A DNA stretch of 28,753 bases from Psilocybe azurescens (GCA_023853785.1 JAJIRX010000130.1:1-28753); one strand, 5' to 3'. Positions 11,461 through 21,139 are shown, numbered from the stretch's first letter. The notes: a model not told the origin generated them from the sequence alone. Program-made: numbers and translations.

Positions 11461-12543
11461 CCTAATGACCAGTGGTTAGGGATTGACTGTGTGCAATGAG
11501 ATTCGCTCATATCTGACGATATTTCTCAGCAGCCCAGAGAGGATCGAACCTGTGACTCCAGAACATGCAAGCACGCTCATGGGCACCATGGTTCTTTCCA
11601 CAGTTGGGGCAGCAAGGGTTATGAAGGCATGGCTCCCCAGAAGGCGTTGGAGCCTGCGGGGGGTTTGCCTTTGGATTCCCTTGCAACAAGATGCAACAGC
11701 GCGGTGCTCCTCCAGCTTGTGAGGACCAGAGCAGCGCGGGCATTTAGCGGCAGCCGCATGACAGCAACCAACGGGATGGCCAGGCGTGAGGAGGAAGGGG
11801 GCACCGGGGGGGCCTCTGATTAGAGACTACAGGCTTCTTGGCTGATGGACGGGGTTGAGGAGGAGCAGGGGTAGAGGCAGGCTTATCAGCCCGACCTTTC
11901 CCTTTGTCCTGCTGTGCTCAGATAGAGGGCCTGGCTGGCGCATTCCTACGGGAGGAGCGTGCGGGCTCAGCCAGAGTCATAACAATGTCGTCGTCTCCAG
12001 CTCCGCCCGTGGTCAGACTAAGCGGGGGGGGAGGAGAGGTGGAGAGGGTCTGGAGAGTTCCGACCGACGGCCAAAGGCCGTCGAATAGTGTCGTCTTCTG
12101 CAGTGAATAGCTCCGCAACTGCATGGATTGGGAGGATGTTTTTGGGAGTGGGGGTAGTACCCAAGTCCCCATTGAAGGTCTCGTGGGTGAAATCAACCAC
12201 TGCTTGAGCCAGGGATGCCCCCATAGGGGATGAATGAAGATCGATGTGTGAGGAATTGACATACCCCACGATCGTTCTGAGTGCCCCAATAATCCTTTGA
12301 CTATCTTCTACCACATCAGAATCTCCGTAACTGAGTGATAGGTAAGAGGGGGGTCATCTATATTATCGTCCTCAGACCTCGCGGGCGACGGAGGCGTCGG
12401 AGGGTTGGGCGGTGTTGTCCCTGGCAGTAACCGTGGGAGTGCGATGATGAGAACTCTGCCTTGACAACGTGGCAGAGCAACTGGGTTGGGCAGTGCGTGC
12501 CCCACACAAAGCGGGGACTGGGCCTTGACTATAGGTATCTCAA

Positions 12544-12558
12544 ACAGCGGGAGCGCTT
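12544..12558 (+). repeat. Target-site duplication of LINE-3, 5' side
   Basis: ACAGCGGGAGCGCTT matches ACAGCAGGAGGCGCTT at 12,891-12,906 with one substitution and one single-base gap. The homology of LINE-3 to the other LINEs begins at about 12,557. The site is in the ORF1 N-terminus of LINE-2. Confidence 0.7.
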
Positions 12559-12890
12559 AGTTATCTCCTGCTGGTGCTGCATCTGCTTCACCCCAGAGCT
12601 TCCTAAGGCTAGGGTCACCCCTAGCCTATATTCTGCGATGTTGTTCTTTGTAGATAGGTGTATTTTCCTACTTTGCATCGAGGCTGGCGTTATATCCCCA
12701 TAGTACCTACCCTGTTATGTGTTCAGCACAGTCATTTATCGTAGACTTCAGCGTTTCCAACGGACTCTTAGTAGTTTAGGTGAACAGTTTCTTAGTAGTT
12801 ACCTGGTCGGGTATTTGTACTTAGTGACCAGACTGCTTTTGCGCACCGGTATATAAATTGATGAATTAAAAAAAAAAAAAAAAAAAAAAA
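12559..12890 (+). mobile_element. LINE-3: 5'-truncated 3' end of the same LINE family, nested in LINE-2
   Basis: About 330 bp align with the 3' untranslated regions of LINE-1 (from about 4,970) and LINE-2, beginning at TTAGTTATCTCC. It ends with TATATAAATTGATGAATT and an A tract at about 12,868-12,890. It is in plus orientation, opposite to its host LINE-2, and is flanked by the ~16-bp duplication. A short 3'-only copy is the common product of incomplete target-primed reverse transcription. It carries no coding capacity and is younger than LINE-2. Confidence 0.88.
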
Positions 12891-12906
12891 ACAGCAGGAG
12901 GCGCTT
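12891..12906 (+). repeat. Target-site duplication of LINE-3, 3' side
   Basis: ACAGCAGGAGGCGCTT follows the LINE-3 poly(A) tract directly and matches 12,544-12,558. The following ten bases GCTGTTTGAG (12,907-12,916) are the inverse complement of 12,539-12,548. The unoccupied target therefore contained a 10-bp-arm palindrome with the insertion point in its loop. Confidence 0.7.
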
Positions 12907-13163
12907 GCTGTTTGAGCCGGGGATGCAGTTGATGAAGGTTGAACTGCGGATAGTCTGGTTGTGGGGACCGCAATCCGAACTGGGGACGGCAGTCTTGTGG
13001 GTTGCTGTTTAGGCGGCATAGCTATGGAGACCCAATGCTATGGATGCCAATGGTGGTCTGCTGGGGATGGTTACCCAAGTAAAGCTTTGTGTAGAACATT
13101 TGTGACGATGAGCAGAAATTTCTCATGGTTGATATGTGGCAGTACCGGAACAAGAAAGGATTG

Positions 13164-13178
13164 CCTTCACTTTCTCTT
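13164..13178 (-). repeat. Target-site duplication of LINE-2, 5' side
   Basis: CCTTCACTTTCTCTT matches 6,961-6,975 in 14 of 15 positions. It lies in copia gag just behind the zinc knuckle and fixes the 5' end of LINE-2 at 13,163. Confidence 0.85.
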
Positions 13179-13928
13179 GAGAGTTGAGATATTGGCTGCA
13201 TTCAGCTTGCATGTGGTTGTTCATGCCACAAAACATGCAGAGGAGTGTAGGGGGGCGCGGGAGTGCGAGATGAAAATGCTGAAGCGCAGAAGCAATGCTG
13301 GGAGCAGCAGAAGCGCCAATGGCGACGTTGGGACTCCTCTGTGACAAAGGCCTGTTGAATGGTAGCCTTCTCCAACTTGTTCATGAGCAATAGAGAGCGA
13401 AGCAAAGCCACTGAACTCATCAGGAAGTGCCCTAATGAGTGTCATGCTTGCCAGCTCATCATCTAGATTGGTGAGAGTGAAGTCCTTAGGCCAAAGATCT
13501 TGAATTCTGTGAATGGCAGTGTCCACTCTATTCATGAGGGACTGCAGAGATTCTTCTTCTTGCTTCCTAATAGAGAATAGGTTGTCATAGGCATTGAAGC
13601 ATGCACCAGGACACTTCTGGAGGTGTATCAAAGCGAGGGCAGCCCACATAGCAACTGGATCGTCCAAAATAGAGGCAAAATGAATCTTCTGATTCTCTTC
13701 AACAGCCAGATAGATGTAGCCAGCTGCTTTGTCCGATTTGGTGTTCCAAGCATTGAGTGCGGCCTCCTCAGTGTCCTTGGGTGGTGAGGACTGCCTAGGG
13801 GCCTTGGATTGACCAGAAACAATGTGCCAAACACCCTGGGCACGAAGCCAAGCTTGCATTTCACCACACCAAGATGGGTAGTTGGAAGCATTCAGTTTTG
13901 CAAAATTGGGCAGGGATGAAGAAGACAT
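13164..13928 (-). pseudogene. Copia gag, N-terminal part with zinc knuckle
   Basis: Gag packages copia RNA into virus-like particles. The frame starts at the ATG at 13,928 (MSSSSLPNFAKLNASNYPSW), the usual copia Gag opening with a conserved NYPxW. It continues through WHIVSGQ, AWNTKSDKAAGYIYLAV, MWAALALIHLQK, the region SLQSLMNRVDTAIHRIQ and MTLIRALPDEFSGFA. These fit the UBN2/Gag-polypeptide family of copia elements. Frameshifts near 13,370 and 13,260 follow. The knuckle CMFCGMNNHMQAEC (13,239-13,198) is a complete CX2CX4HX4C. Gag is then cut by LINE-2 and resumes at 6,975. The longer open frame upstream of 13,928 covers the leader and primer site and is not coding. Confidence 0.88.
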
Positions 13929-14121
13929 GATTGTGCGAGATAGGAGTGATGTGACGTGGTGGTAGTGAGCAGAGACGTGCAGGAACATGTGTGGAATGTT
14001 GTAACATGATGAGGTGGCGGTACGAGCACGGGCATGGCCAGTCGCGAGCGAAAATACGAAGAGTGTGGAAATGAAAAGTTGAGACTTTTGGTTGAAATTG
14101 AATTTAAAGCACAATGTAGCG

Positions 14122-14133
14122 GGGCCCATAACC
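14122..14133 (-). promoter_or_regulatory. Copia primer-binding site (half-tRNA initiator Met type)
   Basis: Directly after the LTR end (TAACA) the minus strand reads GGTTATGGGCCC. This is the complement of GGGCCCATAACC, the anticodon stem-loop region of eukaryotic initiator tRNA-Met. It is not complementary to a tRNA 3' CCA end. Drosophila copia is known to prime from a cleaved initiator tRNA-Met half using an almost identical site. Confidence 0.8.
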
Positions 14134-14385
14134 TGTTAAAGGTGGCAAGTTCGGAAAAATGCAAGACAGCTGTGGTCTGAGTTTCGTGGTCACACTGTAT
14201 CAGATAGAGTGGCAATGAGGGCCTGAAGTCCAAAGTGAGTAACTAAGTGTATTGAGACTGAACTATGCTATCTACTTGCCTGAAGTCCGAAGTGAGTAAC
14301 TAAGGAGTTCAAGCAGTGTACTACAGCTACATAGGTGTCTGTCATGTGATCCCATCAGTCTGAGTCTGAAATATCAATTCTAACA
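14134..14385 (-). repeat. Copia LTR B (5' LTR of minus-strand element)
   Basis: On the minus strand this LTR starts TGTTAGAATTG at 14,385 and ends CTTTAACA at 14,134, 252 bp in all. It aligns gap-free with LTR A at 6,372-6,623. It would carry the promoter and polyadenylation signals of the element. Its differences from LTR A are mostly transitions, several at CpG dinucleotides (for example CTCGGAC in A, CTCAGAC in B). Confidence 0.93.
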
Positions 14386-14406
14386 ATTTCAGACTCAGAC
14401 TGATGG
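14352..14406. repeat. Perfect inverted repeat at the outer end of LTR B
   Basis: Positions 14,352-14,372 (inside LTR B) are the exact reverse complement of 14,386-14,406, 21 bp per arm, with a 13-nt spacer that ends at the LTR boundary. The right arm equals LTR positions 14-34 in plus orientation, missing the first 13 LTR bases. It is a small inverted LTR fragment placed immediately outside the element. Confidence 0.85.
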
Positions 14407-14720
14407 AAAACTACATTGCAACAAAATAGCACTCTGTTAGCTATATATTAATAGTGTTACAATAATAGAAATTAATGGAATACAAAGATTTATTTTATTC
14501 AAGACATTTAGATTATATAAGCACAGATTTATATGAAAAATAGGTATTTCTTTATTAGAAAATTTTTAATTTTATATAACTATTACATAAGCATATTCTC
14601 CTCAATTTTACAATTCTAACAATACCAAATTTGTCACAAACTGTTGAGATCTATGTATACTTTTTGTGTTATTACTTGGTGAGCTGTAAATAGTATGCTG
14701 ACATAATATAGTTCTGCTTG
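14407..14720. other. AT-rich gap without genes
   Basis: About 310 bp of very AT-rich sequence lie between the copia LTR and the second iteron repeat. I see no open frame, no Helitron helicase remnant and no repeat shared with the rest of the window. It may be the left portion of the larger element whose end is the iteron repeat, or unrelated filler. Confidence 0.5.
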
Positions 14721-15011
14721 GTACCACTCAGATTCCACTCGGAATTGGGTCTAATTGGGTTTCAAATTTGATGAATTCCACTTGGATTCCAGTCGGATTC
14801 CGGTCGGATTCCGGTCGGATTTTGGTCGGACTTGTTAACAGTGGAACCGGTTGGTACCGGTGGTTCCGATTGGAATCCAGTCGGAATCCAGTCGGAAAAA
14901 TTTGGACATTTACTGCTAATTTGGCAGGGACACTGCCAAATAAAATTCGGTCGGAACTGGTTGGATTCCGACTGGTTCCGATTGGTACCTGTGGGGGAGT
15001 GTAAAGACCTC
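14721..15011 (+). repeat. Iteron-rich dispersed repeat, copy 2, ending in Helitron helicase
   Basis: The segment matches 1-287 in the same orientation. Similarity starts by about 14,725 and ends sharply at GACCTC, 15,011. The hairpin arms ATTTGGCAG/CTGCCAAAT are retained (14,919-14,941) although the loop gained one base. The right boundary cuts the Helitron helicase after residues KVFH; beyond it the helicase frame happens to run through the repeat for about 95 codons because the iterons lack stops. The helicase is not resumed to the left, so either this is one end of a longer insertion or a deletion accompanied it. Confidence 0.8.
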
Positions 15012-18000
15012 TGTGAAACACCTTTTCTTCTCCAGGAAATTTGTTGAGAATAGTTTTGTTCAGATCATCCACATCATCATTTCTGCTACACAGAATTGTC
15101 TGTTCAGCATAATATTTGTCATTATGCCCAGTGGTCTGCTGGATTCCAGGATAAATTGTATCAATCAGAGATTCAACAGTATTATTGGCATATTTGAAAT
15201 GATCAGGAAGTGTTGTGTTGTCAGATTCATCTGTATGTTTTCCCAGACCAATATCCAACTGCCATTGTGCAAATTTCCATTCTTCATCATGTGCAGTGTT
15301 CAGGTGCATATTCTCAGTCAACTTGAGTACTTTGATGTGTGCCCAAAGTTGTGACCTCTGCATGCATGCTCCAACAATTTGTGCTCTTGATCCTTTCACA
15401 ACAACAGGAAGAATTTGCCTAAAGTCTCCACCAAACACAACAGTAAGTCCTCTAAATGGCTTGTCACAGTTACGGATATCTTTGAATGTGCGATCCACAG
15501 CCTCATGAATATAATGGTTCTGCATAGGAGCTTCATCCCATATCACCAAATCAGTACATTGAATAAGCTCTGCCAAATCAGAAGTGCAACCAATACTGCA
15601 TGTAGAGTCCTCATGAATATTGATAGGAATTTTGAAGGTGGAATGTGATGTCCGACCACCAATAAGAAGTAGAGATGCAATGCCAGATGAAGCTACACAA
15701 AGCACTATTTTTCCTTCACCACGCAGAAAGTAGCAGAGAGTGTTGTACACATAGGTTTTTCCTGTACCTCCTGGACCATAAAGGAAAAAACATTGACCAC
15801 TCCTGCTTTCAACTGCTGCCACAATAGTATCAAATGCTGAACATTGCCCATGATTGAGAGTAGGAATTTGCTGTTGAGCCAGAATAGATTGATTGTCTCT
15901 GTCATAGTTTCTCTGTTCTGCAATCAATCTATTTCCTATAGCAGCAGCCCAATCTTCTTGAGGCAATGGCATTTCTGCAAACTCTTCAAGTTTTTTGTTG
16001 GTAGTGTGAAGAAGTTGGTCAATGAGAAAAAGGCCATAATCAAACACTTGTGCTTCAGTGGGGTCTTGTTGGATATGTTTGGAGATAAGAGTATGTTGCA
16101 GATCATCACAAATCTTGTCTTTAAATTGATCCCAGAGTGCAGCAGGATTTGATGGTGTGCAGTCTCGAAGAATAGTCACAAAAAGATTTTGAAGTTGTTG
16201 TCCACTTGCCATATATCCAGCCTCTTCCAGACACTGCTTCCACTCATTATCATCCTCTAAAAGTCCTCGATGTATACAGGCCTCACAAAATGTTTCATAT
16301 ACAGTGCCATCAACTGTTCGGAGATCAACAAAAGATGTAGCACCCTTGACACAGGTCAGCAGAGTTCTGAGATAAAAGTGCTCTCCTGAACTTGGATGAG
16401 CATAGTATATACGCCCTATTGCAAATTGTCGCTGTCTTGGAGCCCATTTGTGCTGTTTTCCCTTCCAGACAAATTTGGCAGGAAAATCCTGATAAAGAGT
16501 ATTTCTGGCTTCTTCATATTGTATATTGGCTTTGAAATAAGCAGTGAGCTTGGTGTCTTTGCCTGCATTGCGATCCAGAACCTCCTGAACATTTAGTGCC
16601 TGGTCTTCATTCCATGTAACCATTTGTTGATCAGGCAAATGAATTTGAAGGCAAACAATAGGTGGATGTTTTGATGCATGTGGAAGTGAAAAATGCGCCA
16701 AAGTCCTTCACATGCAGAAACATATTGTGCATCAAGATATAGCTTGACCTCATCTTGACAGTGTCCAAACTGCATAGTAATGCGATCATGGCCCTTATAG
16801 ACATATTTGTAGATGTATTTGATGGCCTTGATAGAAGCAATAGACTCAACATTGATATGACAGCGATATTTCCAGATAAAATAACGGCAGTGAGCAACAA
16901 CCCAGCGATTATCAGCCTTTTTTCCACCACCAATGTCAAACTCTTTTCCAGTGTCACATCTCCTGAGATTTGCATAAGAGTCTTCATTGACAGTGGTCTG
17001 ATCACGATGAGGCTTGGGAAAACATTTTGAACATTTTCCATTCACATGACATTGAGCAGTGGTGTCACCATTGCATGGAGTATGGACCATGAATTTCTTG
17101 ACCAATTCAAAAGTTCTGGCTCTTCCTCTTCATCTGGAAATTCAGCTGAAATAAGGCTGTCAACATCTTCAGGTGTGCAAAGCTTGTGATCAGGATGTAA
17201 AAATACAATCATGTGCATATGTGGGAGGCCTCGCTTTTGAAACTCAATTGTCCACACATTTGCAACTGCTCTACCCATAATGCCATTTTTACAAATATCA
17301 TTGAGCATCTCTTTCATTTTTGCATGAAAGACTCTAACCACCAAATCAGGATGATCAGAAGACTGTTGTCCAGGAAGAAGTGCCTCTTTGATTTCTGGCC
17401 AGCTTGGGTTGGCAGTAGCAGTGATAAATAAATCAGCTCCATGAAAATAGCAATTGATAGCAAGAGCATCCTGGCAGTTCTGAATCATGTTTCGTGTGCT
17501 TCCAGCAAAAGAAGAAGGCAAAATAGTCCTTTGGCCAACATTGGCACCTTCAGTATTAGAATCAGCTGCAACAGCATCCATAAGACCTTGACGTGTATCA
17601 TGTCTGAACTTTTGCTGATTTTGTCTAACCCACCATAATCTGTTTTGCTCTGAAGCTGCCCAACAGTCTACAATGAATTCCTGAAGAAGTTTTTCTGCTA
17701 AAAACAAATGTTGAGATTTATTTGTTGGTTCTCTTGGATGAGACGATAACAGAAATATTCTGTTTGTGAGATGTATTTTTGCTTTTTTGGTCATGGAGCT
17801 TCAATAGCATCCTCATCCTGATCCTCATTAGGAGCCAGCTCAGCAGCTGGAGGATCATCATCAATTTCTGCAGCCTCATTAAAAGGAATGTTAGGATGCC
17901 AGCCTAACTGCCCAGTTGGAAAAAGAAGAACATAATGAAGTGGAAGATAAAGGGGATGCAGTTCACTGATTGTTTCCAGCCTTTCTCCAGCTCTTCATCT

Positions 18001-18850
18001 CAGGACAATATCTCTGCCATTGGGATATACTTCATTGCCATCTCCAGGAAGGATTATAGCCACTTCATTAGATCCAGCTGATGGTTCATTATAGCGTCTG
18101 CAATCAGTTTCTCGTTCATAGCAAAGAGCAATTGTGCACTGCTGATCTATAGGCATGTTATGTGTTACTTCAAATGCCTGTTTATACAACTGTACACCTG
18201 AATGAGAATGATATAGCATGTCCTGAAGAATACTCATGGTGGTTCTATCCAGCCCAGAGTTTGCAGGATGACGCATACGGAAATTGAGAGCTTCAACAGG
18301 ATCAAAAATATATAGCTGAGCATATAAAGGTGTAACACCAATCTGAGGAAGAAGAGATCCAGCTCAATGTGTTAACCTTCCTTGGACTTTGAATACATAA
18401 GGTCCAGGCCTATTATTAATTGCATAGTCAACAGTAACTCCCAATGAGGTCATGGCTAAAGCATTGTTGTACTGCTGAATATGATTGCGGAAGTTTTTGA
18501 TTGGGGATCATTATTCTTAAGCAATGCATCTAATTCTCGAGGGGTTTTTTCAGCTTTGGAAGAACAATTTTCCCACTAAAGCAGCACATTCCAAATGTGA
18601 TAAGATCCTTGGTTGAACTTGTAAGACACTCAATCATCCAGTGCAAAGCACTACAGTTTGTACACTTAACATCCATTTTTCCCAAATTATGGACAGGCCA
18701 GTCATGGCTAAAGGGCTGTCGGGCAGCATGTAAAAGAGAATGGACATTGGGAGGTGGAGGTGGAAGTGGTGCAGGAAGAACATGGTGCAGAACAGCAGGA
18801 ACAATTGGAGGAGGAAGCTGAAGAGGCACAGGAAGCTCAGGAGGAGGCAT
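15012..18850 (-). pseudogene. Helitron Rep-helicase, main coding part
   Basis: From 18,850 the protein shows GKMDVKCTNCSALHWMIECL...FGMCCFSGKI, the Cys/His N-terminal motif of Helitrons, then FRNHIQQYNNALAMTSLGV and PQIGVTPLYAQLYIFDP (Helitron-like N domain). The Rep nuclease has PSSFAGSTRNM, DLFITATANPSWPEI and the HUH motif GLPHMHM (H-M-H at 17,221-17,213). The two-tyrosine motif KYIYKYVYKGHD is at about 16,820-16,780, with the Tyr pair four residues apart. The helicase has Walker A GPGGTGKT (about 15,777-15,751), Walker B VIWDEAP (about 15,552-15,529) and GGDFRQILPVV. It breaks off at KFPGEEKVFH (15,013). Frame changes occur near 17,105 and 16,690, and in-frame TGA codons near 18,365 and 17,995 interrupt it, so it is dead. 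Confidence 0.9.
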
Positions 18851-18920
18851 CTATTTTCTCATTAATATTATGTTTAAACTTATAGAGACTTAAAATACAT
18901 ACAGGAAAAGGTTGGGTATG

Positions 18921-19594
<674 letters not shown>

Positions 19595-19939
19595 TCAATT
19601 AACATTAAAGAGAACATACATGTCCAGAAGTCTTGTTTGAATAGCACAATCACCACCACCAAATCCACACACAGAAAGAAGAGGAGGGGGAGGGGGGCAG
19701 TGTCCTGCAAAAGATGAGAAAGAGCAGTCAGAATGATCATTAGACTTATTACTCACCAAAAGAACACAGAAAACAAACTGTGTAAAAGTTAGAACAGTCA
19801 GAAATGGAGTATAAGGACTTTATTTACCAAAAAAAGAGGAAAAAAAGCGAAGAGAGAGCAAAGAACTACAGTCTGCATGGGTTTGAGAATTTGCACAGAG
19901 CTAAAAATGTTATAGAACACTCACCAAAGTCAATAACCA

Positions 19940-19966
19940 CCCAAAATACCCAAAATACCCAAAATA
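19940..19966 (+). repeat. Short tandem repeat, three units of CCCAAAATA
   Basis: Three perfect 9-bp units, followed by a degenerate fourth. It lies just outside the Helitron N-terminal exons. No function is apparent. Confidence 0.85.
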
Positions 19967-20559
19967 CGCACTCGGAACTGCTTTAAGATGGGTAATAGAT
20001 GTGTTATTCTCAGGATTATAGGCACAGGATTTTTTAGGATGTGTGGGATGCAAAGCAGTGTTGTTGCAGTGGCCTCATGGTTGCTTCATGGCACCCATTT
20101 TGTTGTTTGCCATCAGCCACTGGTTGTTTGTTTCCAAAGGCCCCATAGCAGCAGCCCCATCTTAGGTTCCCACCCCCCGGTCACATCAGACGGCAGGAAC
20201 CGATGGTGATGCACCACCTGATTTGAATGAATTTCCGTGTTTCGCCTTACCCACCGACATTCCATGTCCTAGGTGTCTACTTAATCTTTATTCCCTCCTC
20301 GATTTTTCTGATTAGACAAGACTATTAGATTAGTTAAGATAACAGATTAGATTAGACAAGAAACTAGATAATGAGATATCAGTCAGCACCTAATCAGTCC
20401 CAGGCATGTTGAGCTCCCATCAATCATCAGCGCCCATCAATCACGACAACGCTCGGCATCCCGCTCCCTCCCTCTCACCTTGCTGCTGCCGCCAGGCACA
20501 GAGATTTTGTTGCCATCATTTTCCCGCCTGCTGCCTGACAGTGCGCCATTTCCTTTACT

Positions 20560-20700
20560 GGAATCACTCCCTTTTCTGTCTATCCCGAATTCCTCCTGTC
20601 CTGTTCCTCCCGTCCCGTCCCATCCCTTCTGTCCCGTCCTTTCCTCTCGTTCCGTCCGTGACGCCCCGTCCTTCCTCCTTCCTTGTTTGCTTCCTTTTCT
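20560..20700 (+). repeat. Pyrimidine-rich low-complexity tract
   Basis: Degenerate repeats of CCCGTCC and CTTCC dominate, so one strand is nearly all C/T. Such tracts are common in fungal promoters and can form triplex DNA, but there is no adjacent intact gene to assign it to. Confidence 0.6.
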
Positions 20701-21139
20701 GTACATAGCATTGACTTTCTATGTTGTAAACAGAGTACTTGTTATTCATTTGGTATTTGATTTTAAATAGCTATAGTTGTATAATACACAGTTATGTACA
20801 TTTACCCGTGCTCACTGTGTACTCAACATTGAGATTGTCGTTGAGGACAACTTACTATATTCAGACATCAATGTTCACTTCCAGGAACGTAGCAGGTGGC
20901 TGCGCCACAGACACCTTCATGACATTATAACTTTGACAAGACCTGACATCGTGAACTCTCCCTTTTTTTTCTATTTTTCTCGTTGATGTGAACACTCTTC
21001 CCAGAGATCGTGATCCAAAAAAGGGCTGCCAAGACTGGCATAAGCGCAGCATTGCAACGAATTAAAAATATATTCAAAAAGGGAAAGACAACAATGGATT
21101 ATATAAGTGATACTGAGACGAAAAAGGTAAGAGGCGTGA

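Larger units (their letters stand above)
11507..13019 (-). pseudogene. LINE-2 ORF1 (Gag-like), split by LINE-3 and internally deleted
   Basis: The start is the ATG at 13,019 (MPPKQQPTRLPSPVRIAVP), a Pro/Ser/Thr-rich N-terminus. LINE-3 interrupts it at 12,906-12,559. Downstream come an acidic stretch (ARSEDDNIDDPP), DVVEDSQRIIGALRTIVGYVNSS, a likely Gag N-terminal helical region, and a Pro-rich linker (KPASTPAPPQPRPS, about 11,880-11,840). Near 11,800 the sequence jumps from the linker into the knuckle region, skipping the first knuckle and the segment that LINE-1 retains at 360-505. It ends with PCCPNCGKNHGAHERAC, FWSHRFDPLW and a stop at about 11,507. Compared with LINE-1 this copy keeps the N-terminus but lacks the middle, so the two copies are complementary relics. 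Confidence 0.75.
6976..13163 (-). mobile_element. LINE-2: Tad-like LINE, near full length, in copia gag
   Basis: The element runs on the minus strand from 13,163 (5') to an A tract at 6,976-6,982 (3'). It is bounded by a 15-bp target duplication, so both ends are fixed by sequence. It contains a 5' leader, ORF1 from 13,019, ORF2 from 11,460 and a 3' untranslated region. LINE-3 sits in ORF1 near the 5' end (12,559-12,906 including its duplication). Without it LINE-2 would be about 5.8 kb, a normal size for this class. It is closely related to LINE-1. Frameshifts are numerous but fewer in the polymerase region, where about 290 residues read in one frame. Confidence 0.9.
6624..14385 (-). mobile_element. 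Minus-strand Ty1/copia retrotransposon, 5' part, interrupted by LINEs
   Basis: Read on the minus strand: LTR B (14,385-14,134), primer-binding site (14,133-14,122), gag from 13,928, then LINE-2 inserted behind the gag zinc knuckle (13,163-6,976), then the remaining gag C-terminus and protease (6,975-6,624). At 6,624 the plus-strand copia LTR begins, and the integrase, reverse transcriptase and 3' LTR of this element are not in the window. Removing LINE-2 and one copy of its 15-bp target duplication restores a continuous reading through ...NSQEKAKESV..., which supports the reconstruction. The internal region and LTR belong to the same family as the plus-strand copia. Confidence 0.9.
19821..21139. 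other. Region without a supportable gene; includes pyrimidine-rich tract
   Basis: This 1.3-kb stretch has only short open frames with no family resemblance. It contains an AGATTAG-rich patch at about 20,310-20,370 and a strongly pyrimidine-rich plus-strand block at about 20,560-20,700 made of TCCCGTCC/TTCCTCC-like units. The Helitron 5' end and the 3' end of the gene at 21,140 must lie near its two edges, but no TIR, TC start or target duplication was recognised. Confidence 0.55.

Noticed and set aside
6976..12890. Twin-priming inversion producing LINE-2 and LINE-3 in one event
   Set aside because: Each copy has its own 3' tail and its own target duplication at a different site, so two separate insertions explain the data better.
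12907..13019. Reading this Pro/Ser-rich segment as the C-terminus of copia gag
   Set aside because: The 15-bp duplication at 13,164-13,178 places it inside LINE-2, where it is the ORF1 N-terminus.
5301..14385. A single copia element with an internal inversion instead of two elements
   Set aside because: The breakpoint coincides exactly with the outer LTR edge, which integration predicts directly. It is not fully excluded without the left flank.
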